A stretch of 64,000 bases of DNA from Pelistega ratti (GTDB lineage Bacteria; Pseudomonadota; Gammaproteobacteria; Burkholderiales; Burkholderiaceae_B): assembly GCF_009833965.1 (NCBI RefSeq), contig NZ_CP047165.1, forward strand, positions 1,178,001-1,242,000. Reading direction: 5' to 3'. Numbering within the stretch: position 1 is the stretch's first letter; each line of letters opens with the position of its first letter. A program made the translations under genes and the position numbers. Below, in pieces: positions 20,430-30,707 of the stretch. The notes below the pieces were generated by a model, which made no database searches, was not told where the DNA came from, and saw only the letters and a list, made by a program, of their open reading frames with translations.

Positions 20430-21974
20430 ATGAAATATAAAGATCTTCGTGATTTTATTGCACAACTTGAACAAAAAAATGATTTTAAGCGTATTGATTT
20501 TCCGATTAATACTCAGCTTGAAATGACTGAAATTAGCGACCGAGTGCTACGCAAAGAAGGGCCAGCCTTACTTTTTACTCATGCACAACATAATGGACAA
20601 AAAGCCAGTATGCCTATCTTAACAAATCTTTTTGGGACACCTAACCGTGTTGCATGGGGAATGGGCGCAGAAGATATTTCAGCTTTAAAAGATATTGGCG
20701 AATTACTAGCGAGTCTAAAAGAGCCTGAACCTCCCCGTAACCTAAAAGATGCTTTTGGTAAAGTCTCTATGCTGAAATCAGCGCTATGGGATATGCAGCC
20801 TAAAATGGTTCACTCTGCCCCTTGCCAAGAAATTGTTTTAGAGGGGGATCAAGTTGATTTACACCAACTTCCCATTCAAAAATGTTGGCCTGGCGATATT
20901 GCTCCTTTATTAACATGGGGATTAGTCATTACCAAAGGGCCTCATGCTAAACGCCAAAATTTGGGTATTTATCGCCAACAGCTTTTAGGCAAAAATAAAT
21001 TGATTATGCGTTGGTTATCACACCGTGGGGGCGCACTAGATTTTAGGGATTATGCCTTAGCAAACCCCGGTAAACCTTTTCCTATTTCTGTTGCGCTAGG
21101 GGCAGATCCAGCGACTATTTTAGGGGCTGTAACACCAGTGCCTGATAGTTTGTCAGAGTACCAGTTTGCTGGTTTACTACGAGGTTCACGCACAACATTG
21201 ATTAAATCCATTGGGAATGAATTATCTGTTCCTGCTTCTGCTGAAATTGTTTTAGAGGGGCATATTCTTCCAGCAAATCACCCCAAAGCCATAACACCAA
21301 CTATTCCTGATGGTATAAAAGGGCCGAGTAATACGCAGTACGAAATGGCATTAGAAGGTCCTTATGGCGATCACACGGGTTATTACAACGAACAAGATTG
21401 GTTTCCTGTTTTTACTGTTGAACGTATTACTATGCGTAAGAATCCTATTTACCATAGTACCTATACGGGAAAACCTCCTGATGAGCCTGCTGTTTTAGGG
21501 GTGGCTTTAAATGAAGTTTTTGTTCCCTTACTTCGTAAACAACTTCCTGAAATTGTGGATTTTTACTTACCACCAGAAGGATGTAGCTATCGTTTAGCCG
21601 TTGTTTCCATCAAAAAACAATATGCTGGTCATGCGAAACGAGTCATGTTTGGGGTATGGAGTATTCTTCGCCAATTCATGTACACTAAATTTATCGTTGT
21701 CGTCGATGATGATATTAATATCAGGGATTGGAAAGAAGTTATCTGGGCGATGACCACAAGGATGGATCCTGTACGCGATACTACACTTGTTGAAAATACC
21801 CCTATTGATTATTTAGATTTTGCTTCACCCATTTCAGGGCTAGGAGGCAAAATGGGTATGGACGCGACAAATAAATGGACAGGAGAAACTTCTCGTGAAT
21901 GGGGAATTCCTATTCAGATGGATAATGAAGTCAAAGAACGTATTGATACTATTTGGCAACAATTAGGATTTTAA
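20430..21974 (+). CDS. ubiD: 4-hydroxy-3-polyprenylbenzoate decarboxylase UbiD
   Basis: Decarboxylase of ubiquinone biosynthesis that uses the prenylated flavin cofactor made by UbiX. The 514-residue length is normal. Characteristic segments are [12 protein letters not shown], the cofactor/metal region with [19 protein letters not shown], the [19 protein letters not shown] block carrying the glutamate/arginine network, and [19 protein letters not shown]. It lies 6 bases after the aminotransferase. No ubiX is present in the window. Confidence 0.97.
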   Translation: MKYKDLRDFIAQLEQKNDFKRIDFPINTQLEMTEISDRVLRKEGPALLFTHAQHNGQKASMPILTNLFGTPNRVAWGMGAEDISALKDIGELLASLKEPEPPRNLKDAFGKVSMLKSALWDMQPKMVHSAPCQEIVLEGDQVDLHQLPIQKCWPGDIAPLLTWGLVITKGPHAKRQNLGIYRQQLLGKNKLIMRWLSHRGGALDFRDYALANPGKPFPISVALGADPATILGAVTPVPDSLSEYQFAGLLRGSRTTLIKSIGNELSVPASAEIVLEGHILPANHPKAITPTIPDGIKGPSNTQYEMALEGPYGDHTGYYNEQDWFPVFTVERITMRKNPIYHSTYTGKPPDEPAVLGVALNEVFVPLLRKQLPEIVDFYLPPEGCSYRLAVVSIKKQYAGHAKRVMFGVWSILRQFMYTKFIVVVDDDINIRDWKEVIWAMTTRMDPVRDTTLVENTPIDYLDFASPISGLGGKMGMDATNKWTGETSREWGIPIQMDNEVKERIDTIWQQLGF

Positions 21975-22039
21975 GGATGATGGATAAACCATAAAATATA
22001 TACGAAAATAATCTTACTGATTTAATATAAAAACTAAGA

Positions 22040-22130
22040 GGGAAAGCATAAAAATAGTGTGAAATTACTCAAACAGTTTTACTATATTTGCAAAACTCGC
22101 TTGATCCATCACTATTTTTTGTACTTTCCC
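22040..22130. repeat. Imperfect 20-bp inverted repeat between ubiD and upp
   Basis: GGGAAAG then A-rich then AATAGTG (22040-22059) is mirrored by CACTATT then T-rich then CTTTCCC (22110-22130). A nested 6-bp AGTTTT/AAAACT pair lies inside. The whole unit is about 91 bases between convergent genes. It could be a large bidirectional terminator or a MITE-like remnant; no target duplication was evident. Confidence 0.5.
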
Positions 22131-22171
22131 CCACAATAGGTACGATTCACCTAAATATAGCAACAAAAACT

Positions 22172-22810
22172 TTAGTCTATCTTCTGACGTGTACCAAAAA
22201 GTCGATCCCCGGCATCACCTAAACCGGGAATAATATATCCCTGTTCATTAAGACCTTGGTCAATTGAGGCAGTATAAATATTCACATCAGGATGCGCTCG
22301 ACTGACTTTAGCAATCCCCTCTGGAGCAGAAACCAATGTTAATGCTCTAATTTCTTTGCATCCAGAAGCTTTTAACATATCAATTGTAGCTACCATTGAA
22401 CCACCTGTTGCCAACATAGGGTCAATAATTATTGCCATCCGTTTATCTAAATCTTCAACTAATTTTTTGAGATAAGTGTCTGCCTCAAGAGTTTCTTCAT
22501 TCCGAGCAATACCAACAGCACTCACTTTAGCACCGGGAATAATATCAAGCACCCCATCTAGCATACCAATACCAGCACGCAAAATAGGTACTACCGTTAC
22601 TTTTTTACCTGCAATTTTTTGTACAACAACACGACCACACCAACCATCAATCGAGGTATGCTCTAATTCAAAATCTTTTGTTGCTTCATATGTTAGCAAT
22701 GCCGTAATTTCCTGTGCTAACTCACGAAAACTTTTAGTGCTTAAATCCGCTTTACGCATCAGTCCGATTTTATGTTTAATAAGGGGGTGTTGAATTTCAT
22801 AAATTGCCAT
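22172..22810 (-). CDS. upp: Uracil phosphoribosyltransferase
   Basis: Pyrimidine salvage enzyme converting uracil and PRPP to UMP. The 212-residue length is normal. N-terminal [28 protein letters not shown], the PRPP loop [18 protein letters not shown], and the uracil-binding C-terminal [16 protein letters not shown] are all present. Single gene, convergent with ubiD and divergent from queA. Confidence 0.98.
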   Translation of the reverse strand: MAIYEIQHPLIKHKIGLMRKADLSTKSFRELAQEITALLTYEATKDFELEHTSIDGWCGRVVVQKIAGKKVTVVPILRAGIGMLDGVLDIIPGAKVSAVGIARNEETLEADTYLKKLVEDLDKRMAIIIDPMLATGGSMVATIDMLKASGCKEIRALTLVSAPEGIAKVSRAHPDVNIYTASIDQGLNEQGYIIPGLGDAGDRLFGTRQKID

Positions 22811-22959
22811 GGTAGCTCCAAAAATAAACGGTTCCCTATATTCTATCTATGTTAGACCTTTCCGTAAAGGGGATAGCACTTTATGCCTTAATAAAGCCAT
22901 CGCTATCATCAGAAAATACGCTATAATAGACCGTTTATATTTTTTCGGGTTTTTCGACA

Positions 22960-25156
<2,197 letters not shown>

Positions 25157-25208
25157 CTCAGAAAAAGCTACAATATAGCATTCCATTTTTTATTTAACGG
25201 AGATTTAT

Positions 25209-25556
25209 ATGTCATTTACTGATTTAGTTTCAGTTACTCTTAATCAAGCAGCTGATGCAGGTGCTGCAGGTGGTTTAGCCAGCTTCCTTCCACTTATCCT
25301 TATGTTTGTGGTGCTTTATTTCTTGATGATTCGCCCACAAATGAAACGTCAAAAAGAACACCGTGCGATGGTTGAAGCCCTAGCAAAAGGTGATGAAGTG
25401 ATTACCGCTGGTGGTTTATTAGGTAAAGTAACACGTGTAACAGACAACTATATTGCACTTGAAATTAACACACCAAACAGTGCTACTGTAGAAGTGCTTT
25501 GCCAACGTGTTGCAGTCAATACTGTTTTACCTAAAGGTACGATCAAAGATTTATAA
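25209..25556 (+). CDS. yajC: Sec translocon accessory subunit YajC
   Basis: Small inner-membrane protein that associates with SecD-SecF and the SecYEG channel. It has 115 residues: an N-terminal hydrophobic helix with LILMFVVLYFLMIRPQMKRQKEH, the family signature, then a soluble domain with GDEVITAGGLLGKV. CGGAG-type ribosome binding site before the ATG. A terminator follows, before secD. Confidence 0.97.
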   Translation: MSFTDLVSVTLNQAADAGAAGGLASFLPLILMFVVLYFLMIRPQMKRQKEHRAMVEALAKGDEVITAGGLLGKVTRVTDNYIALEINTPNSATVEVLCQRVAVNTVLPKGTIKDL

Positions 25557-25567
25557 TCTTTTTCCAC

Positions 25568-25607
25568 AGTACGGTTTGATAATTTACCAAGCCGTACTTT
25601 CTTTTTT
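25568..25607 (+). terminator. Terminator between yajC and secD
   Basis: A 7-bp stem AGTACGG/CCGTACT (25568-25574 with 25592-25598), extended by further pairs inside the loop, is followed by TTTCTTTTTT. It sits 12 bases after yajC and about 40 bases before secD, so it may attenuate transcription into secDF. Confidence 0.65.
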
Positions 25608-25644
25608 ATCCGTTTGGATTTAGTTTTTATTATTACGGCTAGGT

Positions 25645-27522
25645 ATGAATCGCTATCCCTTTTGGAAATACTTAATCGTTATTGTTGCCCTAATTTTTGG
25701 GATTCTTTACACTGTTCCGAATATTTTTGGTCAAACACCTGCTGTTCAGGTTTCTAGTGCCAATGTTGCTCGTAAGATTGACGAAAAAATGTTAGAACGT
25801 GTAGAGCAAATTCTTAAACAAAACGATATTCCTTTTACAAGTTCACAACTACAAATTACTGGCACCGTGGGTACTATTCGTGTACGTGTTGCCACACCTA
25901 ATATTCAATTACAGGCAAAATCTGTTTTAGAAAAAGCATTAAACACCAATATTGATGAGCCTGATTATGTCGTTGCTCTAAATCTTCTATCTGCTTCTCC
26001 TGATTGGTTAAGTAAAATTGGGGCACACCCTATGTTTCTAGGTTTAGACCTACGTGGTGGTGTTCACTTCTTACTTAAAGTAGATATGCAAGGCGCATTA
26101 GAAACACGTTATGAATCATTAGTCACTGAGCTACGCACCCTATTCCGTGATCAAAAAATTGCGGTAGAAAGTATTAACCGTGCTGGTAATACGATTATTT
26201 CTACCTTTAAATCCTCTGCGGATATGGCTAATGCACAGGAACAAATTCGTATTCGTATTCCTGAACTCACCTCAACAGCGGCTACAACAAATAATTCATT
26301 TACGCTTTCTAGCACCATTAATCCATCTGAGATCACACGTGTTGAAGAGACTGCCCTTAATCAAAATATTGTTACCTTACATAACCGTATCAATGAGTTA
26401 GGGGTATCAGAGCCAGTTATTCAAAAACAAGGCACAGACCGTATTGTGGTACAACTTCCGGGTGTACAAGACGTTGCCAAAGCAAAGGATATTTTAGGAC
26501 GTACTGCCACACTACAACTCCGTATGGTAGATGACTCTCCAGCGGCAATGACTGCCTTAGCATCAGGTACAGTTCCTTTTGGATTGGAAATGTTTAAAGA
26601 CACAGATGGCAATTCTCTTTTACTTCGCCGTCAAGTTTTATTAACAGGTGAAAATCTGGAAAATGCACAATCAGGCCGTAATCACCAGACACAGCAACCA
26701 ACGGTTAATCTATCACTAGATAGTAAAGGGGCTCGTATTTTCCGTGATGTAACACGTGATAATATCAATAAACGCATGGCGATTGTCTTATTTGAGAATG
26801 GTAAAGGTCAAGTTATTACAGCTCCTGTGATTCGTACAGAAATTCCAAATGGTCAAGTAGAGATTTCTGGTTCAATGACCCCTACTCAAGCGGCAGATGT
26901 TGCCTTATTACTCCGCGCAGGGTCACTTGCTGCACCTATGTCTATTATTGAAGAGCGTACTATTGGTCCAAGCCTAGGTGAAGAGAATATCGAAAAAGGG
27001 TTTAAATCCACTCTGTACGGTTTCTTAATGGTAGCGGTCTTTATGATTATTTACTACCATTTAATGGGCTTTTTCTCTACCCTCGGACTTATCTTTAACG
27101 TACTGTTATTATTAGCTTGCTTATCACTATTACAAGCAACCCTAACACTTCCCGGTATCGCAGCGATTGCCCTCACACTAGGTATGGCAATTGATGCTAA
27201 CGTACTGATTAATGAACGTATTCGTGAAGAACTTCGTGAGGGTTTATCACCACACCAAGCGATTAATATTGGTTTTGATAAAGCATGGGGAACTATTTTA
27301 GACTCTAACGTTACCTCTCTTATTGTGGGTCTTGCTCTTTTAGCCTTTAGTGGCCCTGGCCCTATCCGTGGTTTTGCGGTGGTACATTGCATTGGTATTC
27401 TTACCTCTATGTTTACATCAGTTGTTGGTGTACGTGCCATTGTTAATCTTTGGTATGGTCGCAAGAAAAAACTCAAATCCATTTCCATTGGTACAGTATG
27501 GAAACCCGATACGGATAAATAG
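25645..27522 (+). CDS. secD: Protein translocase subunit SecD
   Basis: Inner-membrane RND-family subunit that uses the proton-motive force to complete Sec export. It has 625 residues. TM1 is near residues 8-26, then a large periplasmic region containing the conserved FLGLDLRGGVHFLLKVD, and five C-terminal membrane segments carrying TLGMAIDANVLINERIREEL, with the aspartate expected to relay protons. It pairs with secF 43 bases downstream. Confidence 0.98.
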   Translation: MNRYPFWKYLIVIVALIFGILYTVPNIFGQTPAVQVSSANVARKIDEKMLERVEQILKQNDIPFTSSQLQITGTVGTIRVRVATPNIQLQAKSVLEKALNTNIDEPDYVVALNLLSASPDWLSKIGAHPMFLGLDLRGGVHFLLKVDMQGALETRYESLVTELRTLFRDQKIAVESINRAGNTIISTFKSSADMANAQEQIRIRIPELTSTAATTNNSFTLSSTINPSEITRVEETALNQNIVTLHNRINELGVSEPVIQKQGTDRIVVQLPGVQDVAKAKDILGRTATLQLRMVDDSPAAMTALASGTVPFGLEMFKDTDGNSLLLRRQVLLTGENLENAQSGRNHQTQQPTVNLSLDSKGARIFRDVTRDNINKRMAIVLFENGKGQVITAPVIRTEIPNGQVEISGSMTPTQAADVALLLRAGSLAAPMSIIEERTIGPSLGEENIEKGFKSTLYGFLMVAVFMIIYYHLMGFFSTLGLIFNVLLLLACLSLLQATLTLPGIAAIALTLGMAIDANVLINERIREELREGLSPHQAINIGFDKAWGTILDSNVTSLIVGLALLAFSGPGPIRGFAVVHCIGILTSMFTSVVGVRAIVNLWYGRKKKLKSISIGTVWKPDTDK

Positions 27523-27565
27523 AGAGATGATTTGTTCTCAAGAGCAAAATCATTGAGGAAAAAAT

Positions 27566-28504
27566 ATGGAATTATTTAAAATTCATCGAACAATACCGTT
27601 TATGAAATACGCACTGGTACTTAATCTTATCAGTGCTATTACCTTTGCTTTAGCGGTATTTTTTATTGTGACTCGCGGATTTAATCTCTCCATTGAATTT
27701 ACAGGAGGGACATTGGTTGAAGCAAAATATGAACAACCTGCTAATCTTGAAAAAATCCGTGAATCTATTTCAAGCTTAAATTACTCAGACTTCCAAGTAC
27801 AAAACTTCGGTACGGCAGAAGACGTTCTTATTCGCTTACCCATTATTGAAGGTAAAAGTACAGCAGAACAAAGTGAAGAAATTCTATCTGCCTTAAAAGC
27901 ACAAGATGCTACTGTTACCTTAACACGGGTAGAATTTGTAGGGCCTCAAATTGGTAATGAGCTTTATCAAAATGGTTTAAACGCATTTATTTTTGTTATT
28001 ATCGGAATCTGCTTATACCTTGCTTTCCGTTTTGAGTGGAAATTTGCGATCTCTGGGATTATTGCCAACCTACATGACGTTGTGATTATTCTAGGATTCT
28101 TTGCTTTCTTCCAATGGGAACTTTCATTAGCAGTATTGGCAGGGGTATTAGCCGTACTCGGTTATTCTGTGAATGAATCAGTTGTCGTGATGGATCGTAT
28201 CCGTGAAAACTTCCGTAAACAACGTAAAACGAGTGTTGTCGAAGTGATTAATAGCTCTATTACACAAACCATTTCTCGTACCGTCATTACACATGGTTCA
28301 ACACAAATGGTAGTGTTATCTATGCTCTTTTTTGGTGGTCCTACCCTACACTATTTTGCCATGGCACTAACTATTGGTATTTGGTTTGGGATTTATTCTT
28401 CTGTATTCGTTGCTGCTGCGATTGCTATGTGGTTGGGTGTCAAACGTGAAGATATGATTAAAACCCCTAAAAAAGAAAATCCTGCCGAGGAAATATTAGA
28501 TTAA
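27566..28504 (+). CDS. secF: Protein translocase subunit SecF
   Basis: Partner of SecD. The 312 residues have TM1 near residues 17-39, the FNLSIEFTGGTLVEAKY start of the periplasmic domain, then five membrane helices with LAGVLAVLGYSVNESVVVMDRIRENFRK. It is the last gene of the queA-tgt-yajC-secDF series and is followed by a strong terminator. Confidence 0.98.
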   Translation: MELFKIHRTIPFMKYALVLNLISAITFALAVFFIVTRGFNLSIEFTGGTLVEAKYEQPANLEKIRESISSLNYSDFQVQNFGTAEDVLIRLPIIEGKSTAEQSEEILSALKAQDATVTLTRVEFVGPQIGNELYQNGLNAFIFVIIGICLYLAFRFEWKFAISGIIANLHDVVIILGFFAFFQWELSLAVLAGVLAVLGYSVNESVVVMDRIRENFRKQRKTSVVEVINSSITQTISRTVITHGSTQMVVLSMLFFGGPTLHYFAMALTIGIWFGIYSSVFVAAAIAMWLGVKREDMIKTPKKENPAEEILD

Positions 28505-28525
28505 ACCCATTATCATTCTCGTATC

Positions 28526-28558
28526 AAAAAAGCTCTCATAATACATGGGAGCTTTTTT
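28526..28558 (+). terminator. Terminator of the queA-secF operon
   Basis: AAAAGCTCTCAT pairs with ATGGGAGCTTTT (one wobble, 4-6-base loop) and six Ts follow. It lies 21 bases after the secF stop. Confidence 0.85.
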
Positions 28559-28807
28559 ATAAGATTAAATAAAAGAGGAAATAAAATCCTAGGGCAACAC
28601 CTTAGAAAATCTAAACTAAACAGAGAACATAATTTTTATATAACTTAGGATTAAAGTATTTGTATACTACGCTAAACATTCATTTATTATTACAATTTTC
28701 TATCCATTTTTATACCAGTAGTTGATTTTCATCAAGTATCTTTCCTCTTTTATACGGTATGATTACGTTTAGTTTATTTGTAAAAAATCGTAATTATTTA
28801 AACTCAA
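28559..28807. other. Intergenic region upstream of the PepSY gene
   Basis: The gene-less stretch from secF to the PepSY gene is 303 bases. Beyond the terminator it is AT-rich with no reading frame of note. It should contain the PepSY promoter, but I could not fix hexamers or a convincing Fur site. Confidence 0.4.
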
Positions 28808-30217
28808 ATGAAACAAAATATCTCTCAGAAAAAACAAAGTAGCCTACACTACTTCAGTATTTGGCGTTGGCATTTTTATGCTGGCATACTCGTTACCCCC
28901 GGACTCATATTACTCGCCGCAACAGGTCTTGCCATGATTATATTTGCCCAAACGGTAGGTAGATTGGGTGAGCAAATTACAATCCCTGTACAGACCACCA
29001 CAAAAACACTACAAGAGCAAGCCTTAGCAGCACAAATGGCTGTTGATTCAACTAATGGAAAAGTTGTACAGTATATTGCCCCTACCGCGGATAATATGGT
29101 TGCTATGTTTCGTGTCAATATGGGTAATGGCGATGCAATGATGGCTGCTGTTAATCCTTATACGGCAGAAGTTGTTGATATATCACCGCATTTTCAAGGT
29201 TGGTATCAATTTGCAGAAAATCTGCACTCTGACTTGATGATAGGCACATTTGGAGATTTCTTACTAGAAGCCTCTGCTTCTTTAACCATTATATTAATCC
29301 TAACAGGGTTTTATTTATGGTGGAATAAGCAAAAAAGTATTCCTAAAATGCTCTTTCCCCAATGGAAAAAACAAACTTTCTGGCGAAGTTTACACGCTAT
29401 GCTAGGCTCATGGGTATCACTACTTTTATTAACCTTTTGCTTATCTGGTTTAGCATGGTCAGGTATTTGGGGTGAAAAAATGGTACAAGCATGGTCTCAA
29501 TTTCCTGCTGGCAAGTGGGGAAATCCTCCTATTCCCGTTTCAACACTCCCTGTACACGGTGATTTAAACGCTAGCCCCACCAGTAAAGAAGTTCCATGGG
29601 TATTAGAAAAAACACCTATGCCTGTATCTGGGACATCATGGGGTGAAAAAGGGATTGATCTTACCGAAGGGGAACATATTACACTAGATAAAATTGACAT
29701 CTTTGCTCGTAAAATTGGCTTTGAAGGACGCTATCAAGTCAATTTCCCCAAAGGTGAGACCGGCGTATGGACACTCAGTCAAGATTCAATGAGTTATGAT
29801 AGTCCAAGCCCTACTGCTGACCGTACCGTACATATTGATCAATATTCAGGGCATTTACTGGCTGATATTCGCTACGATGACTACAATTGGTTTGGCAAAT
29901 TTATGGCAGTCAGTATTGCTTTACATATGGGAACAATGGGCTGTTGGAGTATTATCATGAATATACTCTTTTGCTTAGCTATTATCATAATGTGTATCAG
30001 TGGTTGGGTGATTTGGTGGAAACGCCGTCCTACAAATGCTGTCGGGCTTGTACCCCCAGCACAAAAAAATGACCTACCAATATGGTATGCTGCAGCTATA
30101 CCATTATTACTCATTGCTCTTATCTTTCCTGCGGCTATTTTAGTTATTGCCCCAATATGGCTTTTGGACAAACTACTGATTTCGCATAGTCAAACCTTAC
30201 AAAAATGGTTTAAGTAG
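28808..30217 (+). CDS. PepSY-domain inner-membrane protein (PiuB/FoxB-like, iron-associated)
   Basis: A 469-residue membrane protein with about four main TM segments. The first carries WRWHFYAGILVTPGLILLAATGL, then a periplasmic PepSY part, the pair around LTIILILTGFYLWW and FWRSLHAMLGSWVSLLLLTF, and the late LHMGTMGCWSIIMNILF helix. A further hydrophobic stretch is at the C-terminus. The recurrent histidines at helix ends (WRWHFY, NLHSD, SLHAM, ALHMG) fit the haem-binding pattern of this family. Characterised members such as FoxB reduce ferric-siderophore or haem iron at the inner membrane. It lies immediately upstream of the haemoglobin receptor on the same strand, which supports an iron role. 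The exact substrate is inferred. Confidence 0.8.
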   Translation: MKQNISQKKQSSLHYFSIWRWHFYAGILVTPGLILLAATGLAMIIFAQTVGRLGEQITIPVQTTTKTLQEQALAAQMAVDSTNGKVVQYIAPTADNMVAMFRVNMGNGDAMMAAVNPYTAEVVDISPHFQGWYQFAENLHSDLMIGTFGDFLLEASASLTIILILTGFYLWWNKQKSIPKMLFPQWKKQTFWRSLHAMLGSWVSLLLLTFCLSGLAWSGIWGEKMVQAWSQFPAGKWGNPPIPVSTLPVHGDLNASPTSKEVPWVLEKTPMPVSGTSWGEKGIDLTEGEHITLDKIDIFARKIGFEGRYQVNFPKGETGVWTLSQDSMSYDSPSPTADRTVHIDQYSGHLLADIRYDDYNWFGKFMAVSIALHMGTMGCWSIIMNILFCLAIIIMCISGWVIWWKRRPTNAVGLVPPAQKNDLPIWYAAAIPLLLIALIFPAAILVIAPIWLLDKLLISHSQTLQKWFK

Positions 30218-30254
30218 TCCTAAAATAAATTGATAGAGTGATTATAAAGTTATC

Positions 30255-30282
30255 ATGAGGTGGGTTTACTAACCTACCTCAT
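30255..30282 (+). terminator. Hairpin after the PepSY gene
   Basis: A 12-bp stem with one G-T pair (30255-30266 with 30271-30282) and a 4-base loop lies 37 bases after the stop. The T-run is weak. It separates the PepSY transcript from hmbR. The rest of the 490-base gap up to the hmbR promoter is AT-rich with nothing further recognised. Confidence 0.55.
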
Positions 30283-30621
30283 TACTATATAAAGTATTTA
30301 TAGATAAGTAAAAATATTCTCTCTTTAATACAAGCCTAGATTATCAAACACATCATATAATTACGGTTAAAATAAGCGCATCTCATGTATTAAAAAATAT
30401 TTTAGCGTTAAACGTTAATTATAGAAAAACAATCCAAAAAAAATACAGCAATAGCATTTACTATTACCCATAAAATAAATACTCCAAAAATCTTTAGATA
30501 AAAAACTCCTGATTATATTTTTTCTGTTCCTTATAAAAGAGGCATTTTAAAAGACAATATCTAAAAATATCTGGCTTAATTTGACCACTTAAAAATATAA
30601 AAATAGTTAATTTAACTGAAA

Positions 30622-30650
30622 TTGACAAAATGTAAAATAAGAATTATTAT
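30622..30650 (+). promoter_or_regulatory. hmbR promoter
   Basis: A perfect -35 TTGACA (30622-30627), an exact 17-base spacer and a -10 TATTAT (30645-30650, five of six consensus) lie 58 bases before the receptor start. It is the best sigma-70 promoter seen in the window. Confidence 0.75.
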
Positions 30651-30657
30651 CAGTATC
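30639..30657 (+). promoter_or_regulatory. Fur box overlapping the hmbR -10 element
   Basis: aagaattattatcagtatc matches the 19-base Fur consensus (GATAATGATAATCATTATC) at 14 of 19 positions by hand count and covers the -10 hexamer. Binding of Fe-Fur there would block RNA polymerase, giving iron-repressed expression of the receptor. Confidence 0.65.
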
Positions 30658-30707
30658 ATTTACTATTTATTAACTTTTATTAACGATACCTCTTTGAGGA
30701 AATGAAT

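Noticed and set aside
22476..22793. A 105-residue open frame antisense to upp
   Set aside because: Fully inside upp with no independent start signals; a shadow of the upp coding sequence.
27054..27488. A 144-residue open frame antisense to secD
   Set aside because: It lies entirely inside secD on the other strand and its composition follows from secD codons.
30218..30621. Small RNA or riboswitch upstream of hmbR
   Set aside because: Apart from a terminator-like hairpin and the promoter, the stretch is unstructured AT-rich sequence with no recognisable RNA motif.
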